A stretch of DNA of 64,000 nucleotides from Coenobita brevimanus (taxonomy: Eukaryota > Arthropoda > Malacostraca > Decapoda > Coenobitidae): assembly GCA_032717465.1 (NCBI GenBank), contig CM064732.1, positions 18,763,639 to 18,827,638 on the forward strand, in the 5' to 3' direction. The position numbers and the translations under genes are program-made. Positions 50,465 to 62,600 of the stretch are shown here, in pieces (position 1 is the stretch's first letter; every line of letters starts with the position of its first letter). Below the pieces are notes generated by a model. It saw only the letters and a program-made list of their open reading frames with translations. It was not told the DNA's origin and made no database searches.

Positions 50465-50800
50465 TGATTTATAATCTATCTACAGCCAGATGCCATGATC
50501 CAGTAAGGGATGGCCGTTTGTCTTTGAGTTAGTTGTTTTACTGGAAGGAGGACTAACCCTCAGCCAAACCACTTGATGACACGTAGGGAACACGTGTGGG
50601 TTGGTTATATGATTGCCACCCAGCGGTGTAAATGATTTCCTGGCTTACAGGAAACCATTAGGCTTGTCACTCAATGTGAAGCCACTGAAGAGAAGAGAAG
50701 AAAAATAAAAAGTGAAAGGAAAGATGGGAGAAAAAAGAAGAGAGAAGGGCAGACACAGAAAAAGAGCGATAAAAATGTAGGAAGAATTAGGCAGCACTAC
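50465..50800 (-). mobile_element. SINE-2, copy with LINE-A-like 3' end
   Basis: Antisense equivalent of 21550-21925. It has the purine-rich part (50690-50800, antisense of the pyrimidine body), core palindrome stems 50633-50642 and 50648-50657, GGTTATATGATTGCCACC, ACTAACCCTCAGCCAAACCA, and the terminal block TACAGCCAGATGCCATGATC next to TCTATC (LINE-A 3' end). It lies directly after the LINE family C remnant. Confidence 0.74.
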
Positions 50801-50954
50801 AACAAGTGAGTGGATGATGCTTGCACCAATTACCACCACCGATTTATAAGTAGGGTAAAATTTCCATTACGATGCTTGTAAGTGAGATCTAAAAGTTAAT
50901 GGAGATTGATACAAGCAGGTAACCCTTAATGCAGATAGTGTCTTACAATGTGAT

Positions 50955-51016
50955 GTGTTTTGGAAAGGAGGCTATAATTGGTAAAGTGTTTTGGAAAGGA
51001 GGCTATAATTGGTAAA
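50955..51016 (+). repeat. perfect 31-bp tandem duplication
   Basis: Two identical copies of GTGTTTTGGAAAGGAGGCTA plus 11 more bases, at 50955-50985 and 50986-51016. Confidence 0.95.
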
Positions 51017-51049
51017 AGCTGTAAGTGCGCAGATGCAGTGATAAAATAC

Positions 51050-51052
<3 letters not shown>

Positions 51053-51081
<29 letters not shown>
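51053..51081. repeat. (TA)n microsatellite
   Basis: TA run directly before element X copy 3. Confidence 0.96.
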
Positions 51082-51084
<3 letters not shown>

Positions 51085-51359
51085 AGTGCTCGTGGGCCAT
51101 TTGGGCCCCTCGCACTTGTTCCTGCAGAGGGCTCTCGCACTGCGCGCTCGCTTTCTCGTGCTTCGCACTCGTTTCCTTGTGCTTCTCGCTCGTTTCCTCA
51201 CGCTTCGCGTGCACGTTGCGATCATTTCGGGTAATCCGAGTCACGTTTATGTGCTGTTTTAGTCTAACGTTGTCACTTGGATTTTTTGCAGCTAACCAAT
51301 TGATCGTATTACTTGCAGCTTCGGGAATGGAACCAAAGTTGTCCGAATGCAAGTCCGAA

Positions 51360-51422
<63 letters not shown>

Positions 51423-51690
51423 GCTACTGCTATAGTATATTTTAGTTGTAGCTTTGGGCAAAAAATTCTACAGAGATCCTATGTCGGGCACCGGCAGCAG
51501 CGTTTTTTGGTCAAAATGTGACCGCTCATTAAATATAGTAAAAGTTTTTAATCGTGTTGGGACCAAGTTTTTTCACATCAGAGAATTTTTTGCGATTTTT
51601 GTACCAATATTGGTGCGACTTGAATGTGTAGTTTCGGCTGCCCAAAACACACACACACACACACACACACAGCTAGTACTATAGTTACTG
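51082..51690 (+). mobile_element. hairpin-ended element X, copy 3 (longest)
   Basis: 5' hairpin with CAAGTGC and GCACTTG closing stems (51083-51119) around GGGCC/GGCCC. A CTCGYTT/CTTCGCRYTCG internal short repeat lies at 51140-51210. The segment TTGTCACTTGGATTTTTTGC is shared with copy 1. Two (CA)n runs (51361-51421 and 51646-51670) are each followed by a GCTAGTACTATAG-type end. It appears to be two X units in tandem, since the end motif occurs at both 51424-51440 and 51671-51685. Confidence 0.75.
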
Positions 51691-51908
51691 GAATTTAGTG
51701 TGACCGATGACAATAATTCTACTCAAGTTTTTGTTAAATTTGTAGCAGCTAGTATTATAGATGAACCAACAACAGACAGCACAATATCGTCGAAGCTTTT
51801 GTTTTATCACCGACATAACTGTTAAGGCCACACCGTTTACTCTCTGCATCACTCTCATTCTCTTCGCCGTTATCCCCTCGTCTACTTTCTCATAGCTGCC
51901 CGCATGAT

Positions 51909-51910
<2 letters not shown>

Positions 51911-51956
<46 letters not shown>
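51911..51956. repeat. (TG)n microsatellite
   Basis: Uninterrupted TG run. Confidence 0.97.
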
Positions 51957-51958
<2 letters not shown>

Positions 51959-52066
51959 CAGATAGACAGACAGACAGCAAGACTGATATACAGTACCGAT
52001 AAAGATAGATGCAGTCTATATCATTTACCGTGCTGACTTCTGTATATTTTCCAGTATTTACTCCCT

Positions 52067-52072
<6 letters not shown>

Positions 52073-52157
<85 letters not shown>
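52073..52157. repeat. (CT)n-(CA)n compound microsatellite
   Basis: CT to about 52106, then CA to 52157. Confidence 0.98.
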
Positions 52158-52162
<5 letters not shown>

Positions 52163-52384
52163 TCCACGCCACTATACTAACCCACGCCCAAATCAACTCA
52201 CGCTATAGCCCAACTTCGCTACTTCCCGCCCTCCCAGCTGCCATCGACCCTTCCCCCCACCTACTCTCTCCTCCCAGTCCCCCAATGGATTAATATTATT
52301 GTTTCTGATTGAGGCTGGAGCGGGAATTTGCTGGGTCAAAAGTTTGGCTTTGGGTGCGCAAACGTTTCCTCGGCTCAAAATACT

Positions 52385-53300
52385 GGGGAACGTTTTGGAA
52401 GTAAGAGGATTGGTAGTGGGGAAGAGGGGGGTGAGGAGGGAGGAGAGATGGTGGGGAAAGAGTTAGTAGTCGGGGATTGCGAGGTAGAAGGGAAAGAGTG
52501 AGAGACTGGGAGGGGGGAGTAGGGAAGGACAGTGAATGTAGATGAGGCTGGCGGTATACTAAATAGTTAAGGTATGGGAGAAATGGAAGAGAGGAAGGTG
52601 AGAGAGACAATGAAGGAGAGGATTATAGGGGAGAAAAAATGGGGAAGAAGATAGAGGGTAGGTAATGCTGGGAGTTGAGTAAATATTCGAGGTTAGAGAG
52701 AAGGGAGAGAAGGAGAGGAGGATGAATGAGAGGGAGCGCTGTTTGGAAAATATTTATACTTTACTGGGCGGAACAAAAAGAAAAAAATAAAAGAGAGATG
52801 GGTGAGGATTTATTAATGTTCTGAATATAACAAAGGTAACCTGAAAACCTTCGTTCTATTGTAAAACAGCTAAAAAAAAAAAAAATCAATATCTGATCTT
52901 TTCGAGATGCATGAATACACTGCGTTTAAGACTGGAGGTTATATGCAGTGAGAAAAGACAGACTGAAGAAAACGCAGGAAGACAGAAAAGAAAGAGTGTA
53001 GGAGAAAGGAAGTATAAATAATGGACTACAGAAAACTGTAAGAGGAGAAAATTGGGGAGAGGGTAATGATCAAGACAGAATAAATAGCAGAGGATGAGAA
53101 AGAGGGAGACAAAGCAGAGGCAGTGTGGAAAGGATGGTAAGTAAAGGTGAGAGAGGGTGGCTGGGGTGCCGCAGGATTAATGAAGGTGGTGGAATAAGGG
53201 CACGGTGAGAGAAAGTTGGGGAGAGGAGTAAGAGGAGAAGGGAGAGAAAGAGGAGAAGGGATAGAGGAGGAGGAGGAGAAGGAACTAAATAAGACTGTTA
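52385..53300. repeat. polypurine-rich region
   Basis: G/A-rich on the plus strand (52385-52800 and 52960-53300), interrupted by the LINE-B fragment at 52870-52960. Minus-strand Ser/Pro/Leu frames are artefacts. Confidence 0.8.
52868..52965 (-). mobile_element. 3' fragment of LINE family B
   Basis: GATCTTTTCGAGATGCATGA and ATACACTGCGTTTAAGACTGG match the family B 3' end blocks at 44410-44440 and 44870-44910. An A-run (52872-52884) sits at the side corresponding to the 3' end. Confidence 0.6.
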
Positions 53301-53640
53301 AGATAATCTGAACGAGATAAATGGTTGTGATGGTGAGTGGCTGCTTCGGTGGGTATAGGGAGTGTCTGTTATAAACATTCAGTTGATTTGAATTCATACG
53401 CACCGTGGTTACTCCTCTTTCACTAGCTGTACAGATACTTCGCGGAAACACCTCACTGATACCATAATATCAGATTTCAATGTGATCGCCATACTTCATT
53501 ATAACAGACATGGCGGACATTAGTGCCTAAATGTTAAGTGACATGTCAGGGCGGCTAAGGATCGTATCGTAGATGGGCAATTAGACTTCGAGAACTGTCT
53601 TTCTTTGCAATGTCCAGGGTCGGATTCTTAAACAAAGGGA
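53301..53640. other. no recognisable feature
   Basis: Unique-looking sequence between two purine-rich blocks. Confidence 0.4.
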
Positions 53641-53884
53641 GAGTGTCAACGGAAAAGTTGAAAGATACTAAACATTAGATTTGGGAGCAAAAGGAGGAGC
53701 AAGAAAGACAGTATGACAGAGGATGAGGGTGGTGGAGGGAATGGGTGGGTGAGGGGGATAAAGGGAGGAGAGTGAAAAGGTGGATAAGACTGGGGAAGAG
53801 ACAATGCTGGAAACTGGTGAAAGGTGAGGGGGAGGGACAGAGAGTGACAGGACGTGGGAAGTATTAAGAAAGAAAGAATGAATG
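53641..53884. repeat. polypurine-rich tract
   Basis: G/A-rich on the plus strand, ending at the left hairpin of element Y copy 1. Confidence 0.75.
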
Positions 53885-53888
53885 AAAA

Positions 53889-54330
<442 letters not shown>

Positions 54331-54600
54331 CTATAACGAGGAAGAGAAGGGACAGTATGAAGAAGAGGGGGAGTAAAAGTAAAGTAACAGATAGACAGTG
54401 GAGTACGATGAGGAGGAGGAAGAGGAGGAACACAACAGGAGGAAGAGGAAGAAAATAGTGAAAATAGAATAAGAAAGGAAGTGCAGGAGAGGAAAAGAAG
54501 AATAAGATGAAGGTCGGATATGGACTGGGAAGCTGGGAAAGGACATGAATGATAACGGAAAAGAAGGGAGAGGGAGGGGCATAGGTGTATGGGACTGATT
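54331..54600. repeat. polypurine tract
   Basis: G/A-rich, directly after element Y copy 1. A CTTT/A-run patch follows at 54600-54680. Confidence 0.75.
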
Positions 54601-54679
54601 CCTTTTTTTTTTCTTTCTTTCTTTTGGTGGTGGAGAGGGAAACTGGCGAAGTGTCCCGAAAAAAAAAAAATAAATAAAT

Positions 54680-55585
54680 AAAAACGCATCAGCACTGAGG
54701 GCAGAACAAGCCTCTTGTGCAGCACCAGCCCGATGAAGGACCATTGTGAAGGTCTCTCCCAACTCACACTCGCCTCTCTCTGTTGTCAGTCTGTACTGTT
54801 GTCTTCCAGCATATTTTCTGGATTTTGTCACCTCATCTAGCGTATATGTCTGTCAGTTTACCACTTCTAGCTCCATCGGTCTGGTGGCTCAATCACGTGT
54901 TGACATTTCTGTGAAATAATTATGTAACCTTCATACAGAAAGGATATATTAAGTTAGTTAGGATATTCTTGACCTGGATCTTATTTGTTGTTTAAAGTTC
55001 TAAATTTTCTATTGTCTCAGAATACATCCACACCCATATTATCTTAATGTGGACCAGATTTTCGTCCCTGTGCAGCTCAACGTAGCTTAACTGCAGAAAA
55101 AGACAGTATAACGGCCCTACATCCTTCTCGTAGCAAGCCTTCGTAACTGGCATCATATTCTAGTGCTAAATTCTTCTAACACTCAGCATACTGGGAAGAG
55201 AAATGATATTGTTCAGCCAAGTTAGTGTAAAAAGGATATATTAATAGTCTATAATACCACAGACAGCTTAGACAGATTTGTAATGTGCAATATTTTATTT
55301 ACGTGACTGGTCAGGCAGTACTGTCGTCATCATGGCAAGATCTGAAAACGTTTGAAATACTTTTAATACACTCAAGCATTTGATAAATGTTAATACTGCA
55401 GGTCTGATTTCATTTGTCAAGTTCATAATAATAAGTGAAAGAATGTTTGTCAAACTTAGTGTGAAAGCTACCTTACCTCCTCAGTTTTTATCATAAAATA
55501 ACTCTGGTCAGGATGGATATCTTGCCTTGAGAATCCCATACATACACCGTAAATGCAATGTTAACATCAAATTCCGAAAAAATTA
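54680..55585. other. no recognisable feature
   Basis: Unique-looking AT-rich sequence. No gene or repeat family supported. Confidence 0.45.
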
Positions 55586-55592
55586 AAGAAAA

Positions 55593-56047
55593 GCATTCGG
55601 GAGCTGAATGCTAATCGCCCTCCAGAATATGCTGTTGGCCAAGTTACAAGCTACTTACAAACCAAATGTGGAGAAAATTCGCAAAACTCTACGGAATTCA
55701 GTCACGGTGTTTCACAGAAAGCCAATCCATATTAAAGAAACTAGTTGACCTTTGGTAGCCATTTTGGTGACCTTGACCTTGACCCCAAGTGCCCATTGTC
55801 TAACTTGTCCAAGATTTTGGCCATATCTTGATACCCTGAAGGTTTCATATTGATAGCTCAAGCAGTTCATAAGATATAGTGGTGCTCTCAAGGCAGGTGA
55901 TAAAAACTAGTTTACCTTCGGCAGTCATTCTGGTTACCTTGATCTTGACCCAGAGCGCACATTTTCGAACTCGCCCAAGACTTTGGCCATATCTTGATAC
56001 CCTGAAGGTTTCATGTTGATAGCTCAGGCCGTTCATGAGATATACTG

Positions 56048-56105
<58 letters not shown>

Positions 56106-56150
56106 GACACGGGCAAAAACATTATCTTTCCGCCTTCCTAAAGGCGGGAG
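55593..56150 (+). mobile_element. hairpin-ended element Y, copy 2
   Basis: 5' hairpin GCATTCGG/CTGAATGC (55593-55611), one wobble relative to copy 1. AATATGCTGTTGGCCAAGTT follows as in copy 1. Two body subunits (about 55740-55890 and 55910-56045) each have a GACCTTGACC-type segment and the GGCCATATCTTGATACC block. Then (CA)n (56050-56103), AAAAACATTATCTTT, and a 3' hairpin CCGCCTT (56130-56136)/AAGGCGG (56141-56147). Confidence 0.82.
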
Positions 56151-56690
56151 ATAATTATACTAATAATCCTCTACAAAGGTCACGGTATGCTCACCAGATG
56201 CAGTTTCCTAACTGACTTTAGCCAATCTAGCAACCTCTTTAGATTTCATCTTAAAATAGAACTAGTCAGTGAGCAGGAACCCTATTTTAACAATCCCCAG
56301 GTATTCACCTTCAGCATACACCATCATTGACATGAAAACAGTGTGAAAATAAATACATAATCCCTAAACACTGAAGACTTCTCTAACTTACCAGGCTGTC
56401 CGAACATGGCAAGGCATCTCATTGGAGTGTTACAAACCAGTTGATGACATCTGTTGTCTTTCGCATGCAATGGTGCAGGGGAAAATTTGATACAGCACAA
56501 TACACAGTTACACTGATCCCGGTGGTGTACAATGAATAATCACCTCTTAAAAAATTAAAACTATTATTGAATTTATTGATTGTTTGATAACCTATATTTT
56601 TTCAGTGTTTCAGAAGGACAGAGAGTAGACCAGCATACTGTTCAGTGCATTTGCCTCAACTGTTAACACCAAACTGTATGCACATTACAC
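56151..56690. other. no recognisable feature
   Basis: AT-rich sequence between element Y and LINE family B. It may include the 5' leader of the LINE near its right end. Confidence 0.4.
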
Positions 56691-56808
56691 ACCACACTCC
56701 CTGCTCCAAAATATGAAAAGTGGCGTCTCAACACTGAGCCCCCATGGGGGGGATGATCATAAAGTCCCCAACATCAGCCCCTCTCCCAGTGATGACCAAG
56801 TGAGATGA

Positions 56809-57540
56809 ATGGAACTGTTGTCAGACTCATTCTCTACTTATGTCTACAACATTTGTGGCACTTCCCCTAATTTTCCCTTTGTTCCAAACCACCTCTCTTT
56901 CTCTAAACCTCACCTTCTCTTCCTCACTGAGACTCAGCTGTCTGAGGTGATTTATAGCAAACCCTTTCTCTATATCCTCCTACTTTCTCTATACTCACTT
57001 CAAAGCCGATGCTGGTTGTTGTGTTTATGTACTGTACACAACATCATATCTTGCTCTCGTGTTCCTGAACTTAAGTCCTCTGAAGTCTCTACATTCTGGC
57101 ATTGGCTCTCCTGTTCTTTTCTTACTAAATATGCGTTTTGTAATTATCCCCTAAATCAACTAATGGGAAAATTCTTTGATTAACCTACTTCTATCATGGA
57201 ACACATCCTATGAAATACTCTGAAATCTCTATTCTAGATTATTTCAGTGTTCATCACCACCTTTGTCTCTCCTTTCCTTTCACTGATCTACCTGGCGAGC
57301 AAGTCTACATCTTTGCTCTCCTTACTTGTCTAGAGCAACTTGCACAGAGCCTTGCCCATATCTCTGACCACCCTGGAGAGAGTTTCAACATACTTGACCC
57401 TACTGTTAATCTTTTCTCTCTGTAGGGCCCCTCCAAACCCAACCTTATTGCCTTAACCTGTCCTATAATTCCAGGAAGGTATGTGAACGCTCCCAAGAAG
57501 CGGTGGCTGTGTGACTTTGGAACTGCTGAGTGAGAGGTCG
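56809..57540 (+). pseudogene. APE-type endonuclease of LINE family B, decayed
   Basis: Two frames, 56809-57183 and 57210-57425, plus a third piece to 57540. FLTETQLS holds the N-terminal catalytic Glu. The GDFN motif is destroyed (DYFSVHH), and the SDH motif is lost (SKPN). The catalytic set is therefore incomplete even apart from the frameshifts. Jockey-superfamily assignment is by overall motif order and is moderate. Confidence 0.7.
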
Positions 57541-58874
57541 TCACGTGATACTTCTTTGATTTGCCTTGGAATGATTATCACTTCCATGGCTTAAAGCCAC
57601 TGGAGTGTGGCTTGCGCATTACGGCTGTTATTCTCTTGAGCATAAAATCATACATTCTTTTTTGTTATAACTAATGCAAAAAACAAACAAACAAACAAAT
57701 AAACTTGGTTTAATCATGTTTGTTCTAATAATGTCTACAACAAGAAGGACTACAAACTGTACAGGAGCCAACTCACTCCTGAATCTCATCTCTATTTTGT
57801 CTTTGCCCAGAACAATGCTGTCTCCTCCCCGATCTGTTAAAAATAAAAATTTGTGAAGAATGCCATGTACCAACTCATATTCTTCCTGCCCCTTCTGCTA
57901 CCATGCAGAAAACGTTTCGAACAACCTTATTTCATCCTTCACTCCTCTTTTCTGTTCTCAAGGCTTTGTAACTTTTTTATCTACTGAAAAAATAGAAGTC
58001 TTTGCTCAGACTTTCTCCTCCAATTCGATTCTAGATAATTCAGGTGCTTTTATTCCACTTATTCTTTCTCTGACCTCATCATGACTGACATTAAAATGTC
58101 CTCGGCTGATGTACTTTCTGCCATCACTGACCTCAATATTAACGAGGCATATGGGCCTGATGGTGTCTACTGTTTTCAAGTATTGTGCTCCTATGCACAC
58201 CCTGCCTAAGTAAACTCTTTTGCCTTTGTCTGTCGACTTCTACGCTTCCTTCTTTATAGAAATTTGCATTCATTCAGCCTGTCCCAAATAAGGGTCACCA
58301 ATTTCAACCTGCCAACTATCGCCCAATTGCTTCAACATCCTATTGTTCTAAAAATTTGGATCTATTCCTAACGAAACAAACAAACAAAAAAAATCCTATC
58401 GCAACCTTTTTTTTTCTCTCTCTCTCTGATCACTAGAATGGATTCTGCCAGGGATGCTTCACTGACTACCTCACTTTCTTTTCAGACTCCTTGCTATCCT
58501 CAACTCGGGACTTTGGCAAAAGCTCTTGCATTGCACATGACATTTCAAAGGATTGTGATCGAGTCTGAAATAAATTTTTGTATTTACAAACTGCCCTTTT
58601 ATTGTTGCTATCCTTCCATCTGTGCCTGCATCTCTAGCTTCCTTTTTGGTTGTTCTATAGCTGCTATTGTAGATAGCCACCGTTCTTCTAGAGCTATCAA
58701 TAGTAGTTTTCCTTAAGGTTTTGTCTTATCACAAACTTTCTTCCTTTTCTCCATCAGTGACCTGTGCTGTACATCTAACCCTATCCACTGAAATGATGAT
58801 GATTCCGCCCTTCACGTTTCCATTCGCTTTAGTGTCCATCTCAGCAGTTACTTTAATAAACACGGGATGAGACT

Positions 58875-59640
58875 ATGGCACACCGATACTTGGTTCGTGT
58901 TTCTGACTGGGGTAAAAGTAACCTTGTCTTTAATTCATCAAAAACTCAGTTCTTATATCTTTCGACCCATCAAAAGCTTCCGCAGGCGTATCCTTTAATT
59001 TTTAACTATATCCAATGGAATCCTTCATCATCTCTCAACATGCGTGGAGTTTCATTTTTTGGGATTTATATTGGATAGACCATATTCTCTCTGCTGTGAA
59101 ATCTGCATCCAAGAGATTAGGTGTGCCAAGCCAGCTTCGTGCTTTCATTACCCCAGCACAGTTGTTGACCTTATACTGTTTTGTTTTGTTTTGTTTTGTC
59201 TTTTCGCCCCTGTGTCAGATAAAACTCTCAAATGTGGAAGGCTTCCTACATACAGCTCTTCTTAGCTTGGTCGAGTCAAAGACTTTTCGTCTTATTAACA
59301 CCCCTTTTACTGGCTCCCGTCAACCTCTGTCTGTTCGCCGCACCGTTGCATCTTTATCTCTGTCCTATGACTACTTCAGTGGTCACTGCTCCTCTGAACT
59401 CTGCTTGCAACCCTCCACCACTATGGCAAGTGCGTAGCACCCGTCAGTCAGAAAACTTACAGTACATCCTTTTTCTGCCCAACTCTCTCACGCAAGAGTT
59501 AGTCTTTACCTCCAATCCCTCATGTATGCAATAGGTCCAGTCTGGAACTTTCTTCCTCTGTCTGTATTTACCACTGCCTATGACCTCCAGTCTTTTAAAC
59601 GCAATGTGTCCTGGCATCTCGAAATTAACGGATCTTGAAT
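58875..59640 (+). pseudogene. C-terminal tail of LINE family B protein
   Basis: Frames 58875-59078 and 59015-59437 carry VSDWGKSNLVFNSSKTQFLY, DHILSAVKSASKRLGVPSQL, LVESKTFRLINTPFTGSRQP and RTVASLSLSYDYFSGHCSSE, then WNFLPLSVFTTAYDL-like sequence and VSWHLEINGS before a stop near 59637. It is the same region as 44413-44865 and 44873-45469 on the minus strand. A pentanucleotide (TTTTG)n insertion replaces the SHVWGG region. Confidence 0.8.
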
Positions 59641-59776
59641 TTTGCTCTCTGCTAGTTTTTCATTTTTTCTTGGAGGGATCATTTTTGTGGATTTCTAGCC
59701 TTTGGTTCTCTCTTCATGCATTAAAAACACTCCGGACTCTTCATTTGTTCTATAAATGGAAAGAATTAAAAGTAAT

Positions 59777-60125
59777 CGGGGAGGCGGTGGCTGAATCGGT
59801 AGAGAGGCGGCCTGTAGTCCTAATGGACCCATGATCGAATCCCGGCTGGGGCAGGGAACAGTTTAAGGATTTGATTTTTACAAAAGCAGACCTTATTGAT
59901 CTACCAGAAGACGCACCGACATATTAAAATACCACCGTTACTACCAGTACACCAGTCCTATATGAGACATTCCTAGGATGTATACAATACAGAAGGTGGG
60001 TGTTAGCGCCGAAGTGGTGACATGTAGAGGTGTGTAGGAGGACTACTGGGCCTTGAGATTGGCCCTGAAGCCTTTGCCCAGAGTCGGACACATAAAAAAA
60101 AATGAAATAAAGTCAAAAAAATTTA
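59777..60125 (+). mobile_element. tRNA-derived SINE (SINE-4)
   Basis: Inserted just past the LINE family B 3' end. Head GGGGAGGCGGTGGCTGAATC with A box TGGCTGAATCGGTAGAG and B box GATCGAATCCCGG at tRNA spacing. Body to about 60090, ending in an A-rich tail (AAAAAAAAATGAAATAAAG). The anticodon arm has no clean 7-nt loop, so it is a SINE head, not a tRNA gene. Confidence 0.75.
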
Positions 60126-60259
60126 ACTAGATAAACAGTAAATAACCTCGGGATCTTTGCCCGAATTTTGAGACTGCTGCTGTGCGAAATATTTGTTCTC
60201 TTCCATGTCTGTGGGGCATTTGCTCCTCCCCGCCCCCCCATACACACTCCCTACCTCCT

Positions 60260-60440
60260 ACACCTATGAGGAGAGACAGGTGGAGATGGCTGAGGGAGGA
60301 CAAACATTACAGACAAAGGAAACGGTAAGGAAGAGGAGGTAGTGAAGGAATGAGGGGGAAGACAAGGAGGTTTAGGATGGCAAAGGATAAAAAATAACAG
60401 TCGAAGAAGGGAAAGATGATGGTGATGATGATGATGATGG
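60260..60440. repeat. polypurine tract with (GAT)n
   Basis: G/A-rich, with a GATGGTGATGATGATGATG run near 60417-60440. Confidence 0.75.
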
Positions 60441-60624
60441 CAGTGGTATAGGTAGTGATAAAAATAAAATGATACTGACATACATACATACAGCACCTAA
60501 ATCTGTATTCCCCATGAGGAGCGCAGGAGCATGAGGCTAGGCAAGTAAGTCCTGACATTTAAGATGAGAGTGACCAGCCTCGCTTATCCTTGAGTGGCAC
60601 TGCGTGAGCAATAAATCATAACCA

Positions 60625-60698
60625 ACCCTTGGATATGAACCGACACAGGCTCAGTCCGGTTGAAGCGTCCTAATTACCCACTAAACCACCAGGTGCCA
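60625..60698 (-). mobile_element. tRNA-like SINE head remnant
   Basis: Minus strand from about 60698: GGCACCTGGTGGTTTAGTGG resembles an A-box region, and GTCGGTTCATATCC a B box about 40 bp later. It follows directly the SINE-2 core on the same strand, so it forms the 3' module of that composite. No intact cloverleaf. Confidence 0.5.
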
Positions 60699-60699
60699 T

Positions 60700-60965
60700 A
60701 GTTTGGTTATATGGTTATCACCCAGCTTAGTAAATGGTTTCCTGGTGTACAGGAAACCATTTGGCTTGTCACTCAGTGTAGAGTCACCCGTAGACAGAAG
60801 GAAGAGGAAAGAATGAAGGAAAGAACTACATAAGAGGAAGGAATGAAAGGGGAAAGGAAGAGAAAGAAAAGGGCAGCGGCCCGGGAGCAGCACTACAGCT
60901 ATGGTGGTACCAATCTTAAGTGGAGGTTTGGGTGGGGCACGAACCTCTTTACAGTGTTGCCACAT
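60700..60965 (-). mobile_element. SINE-2 core copy with tRNA-like 3' module
   Basis: Minus strand: a B-box-like GAGGTTCGTGCCCCACCC at the 5' side (about 60950-60930), pyrimidine body, TGAGTGACAAGCC, core palindrome (stems 60735-60744 and 60750-60759, 5-nt loop), then CATATAACCAAACTATGGC joined to the tRNA-like remnant. Confidence 0.68.
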
Positions 60966-61490
60966 GTTCCATACCCGCTATGTGAACGGCTCTGATATAT
61001 GTAATAGGCATCACAATAAGATAAACACATAAGAATATCATGGTAGCGTGTGTATTATAATATATGAAAGAACAGTAAACTGATTATGCGTAAAATATTT
61101 ATACGGCAATACAGAAACATGGCATAATTATTTTACAGTGTTGCTTAAAAAAAATAGTCACTTTTATTGGCTGTTGCCGTATTTCTGGGGTTGGTAATAA
61201 TGTCACAATTATGATTTTAAGATAATATGCAGGAATATAAGCAAAAATATGCCAGTTTCTTAGTAAAAAATATATATATATACATTAAACCCTCGTGAGC
61301 GGCAACACACAAACACACCCACTCCGACCTGGTCATCTGTGAGGGATAGAGGAATAGGCCTGTTTGGGGACACCTCTTAAAAAAAACGCGCCAAGACTTT
61401 AACCTCCCGGGTAGTGTGGAAATAAAGTCAAATTTACAATATGTGCATTATAACGTAAAAGAAAATAACCAAAATGTATCCTAAAATACC
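60966..61490. other. no recognisable feature
   Basis: AT-rich sequence with a short TA run near 61268-61281. No gene supported. Confidence 0.45.
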
Positions 61491-61492
61491 AC

Positions 61493-61494
<2 letters not shown>

Positions 61495-61533
<39 letters not shown>

Positions 61534-62025
61534 GCAGTGTTGAGTGCAGCTTAGTGAGAGATGAAGGAAGGGAGGGAAGGAAGGAGGGAGAGAGTGACTG
61601 AATGAAAACAAATTATGGCGCCACAACAACGAGGTCATCTGGCACCATATGTAAAACAATAATATTTTTAAACATAATTAGATATAATAAAAACAATAAA
61701 AAAATGAAAGCGCAAGTTTATAAGTCACTCATAAAAGAAACAAAATTCCCAAGGGTGACGCACATCTCCCCAAGGAGAGAGAGAGAGAGAGAGAGAGAGA
61801 AGGCAGGCAAGTGGCAGTGTTGAGTGCATTGTCAAGCTGAGGGAAAGATGAAGGGAGGGAAGGAAGGAGGGCGAGAATGATTGAATGAAAAGGCGCCGTA
61901 ACACCGAGGTCATCTGGCGTCATATGTAAAACAATAGTATAATAAAAAACAAAATAAAGAAATGAAAGCACAAGTTTATAAGACATAAAAGAAACAAAAT
62001 TCCCTAGGGTGACGCACATCCCCCC

Positions 62026-62071
<46 letters not shown>
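61495..62071 (+). repeat. (GA)n-bounded ~260-280-bp tandem duplication
   Basis: Two units start with (GA)n (61496-61527 and 61777-61801), followed by GGCAGTGTTGAGTGCA, a GATGAAGGRAGGGAGGGAAG block, GAGGTCATCTGGC, AAGCRCAAGTTTATAAG and GGGTGACGCACATCYCCC. A third (GA)n (62028-62071) ends the series. Unit 2 is shorter by about 30 bp. Confidence 0.88.
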
Positions 62072-62074
<3 letters not shown>

Positions 62075-62084
62075 CGCGAGAATG

Positions 62085-62165
62085 GAAAACGTGGCACCAC
62101 TGTACAGAGGTTCGTGCCCCACCCAAACCGCCACTTTAGAATGGTACGACCATAGTGAGTGGATG
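62085..62165 (+). mobile_element. SINE-2 5' fragment
   Basis: GAGGTTCGTGCCCCACCCAA and the following CCGCCACTTTAGAATGGTACG match, in opposite orientation, the 5' part of the copy at 60880-60960. The 3' portion is missing. Confidence 0.68.
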
Positions 62166-62188
62166 GATGGTGAGCGCCCCCCACCTAC

Positions 62189-62189
62189 A

Positions 62190-62222
<33 letters not shown>
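62189..62222. repeat. (AAT)n microsatellite
   Basis: Uninterrupted TAA/AAT run. Confidence 0.97.
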
Positions 62223-62223
<1 letters not shown>

Positions 62224-62404
62224 GAATGAAAGTGATGAAAAGAATTAACAGACGAATGGGAGAGAATGTGGGAATAGACTGTGAAGACGAAGAGTGAGGA
62301 GAAAGAGCAGAAAATGAACAATTACGAGAGACGAGAAGACGATGGAAAAGGGCGAAAGTGGCAAAAATGGCATAAACTGCAAGAAAAATGAATGAGTGAG
62401 GCTA

Positions 62405-62405
<1 letters not shown>

Positions 62406-62487
<82 letters not shown>

Positions 62488-62505
62488 CGTGCGTGTGTGT
62501 GTGTG

Positions 62506-62599
<94 letters not shown>

Positions 62600-62600
62600 A
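62406..62600. repeat. (TG)n with GCGT block, then (GA)n
   Basis: TG to about 62483, a GCGTGCGTGCGTG interruption and a TTG phase slip near 62506, TG to 62581, then GA to 62600. Confidence 0.98.

Larger units (their letters stand above)
56700..59770 (+). mobile_element. LINE family B, near-full-length decayed copy
   Basis: Order along the plus strand: endonuclease N part (56809-57183, FLTETQLSEV), endonuclease C part (57210-57540, a degraded GDFNVHH read as DYFSVHHH, then FTDLPGEQ, SDHNLI-like SKPNLIALTCPI), linker (57730-57860), RT fingers (57860-58200, NNLISSFTPLF, NEAYGPDGV), catalytic region (about 58540, ALHMTFQRIV, degraded), SGVPQGS region (about 58700), tail (58875-59437, SDWGKSNLVFNSSKTQFLYL, KSASKRLGVPSQLR, RTVASLSLSY) and the end motif WHLEING near 59610. 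Stops and frameshifts are frequent; a (TTTTG)n patch at about 59178-59201 interrupts the tail. Dead copy. Confidence 0.82.

Noticed and set aside
51454..51684. Short protein encoded by element X (GKKFYRDPMSG... frame)
   Set aside because: The equivalent frames in the copies at 17230-17440 and 20180-20380 are interrupted by stops or shifted, so there is no sign of coding constraint.
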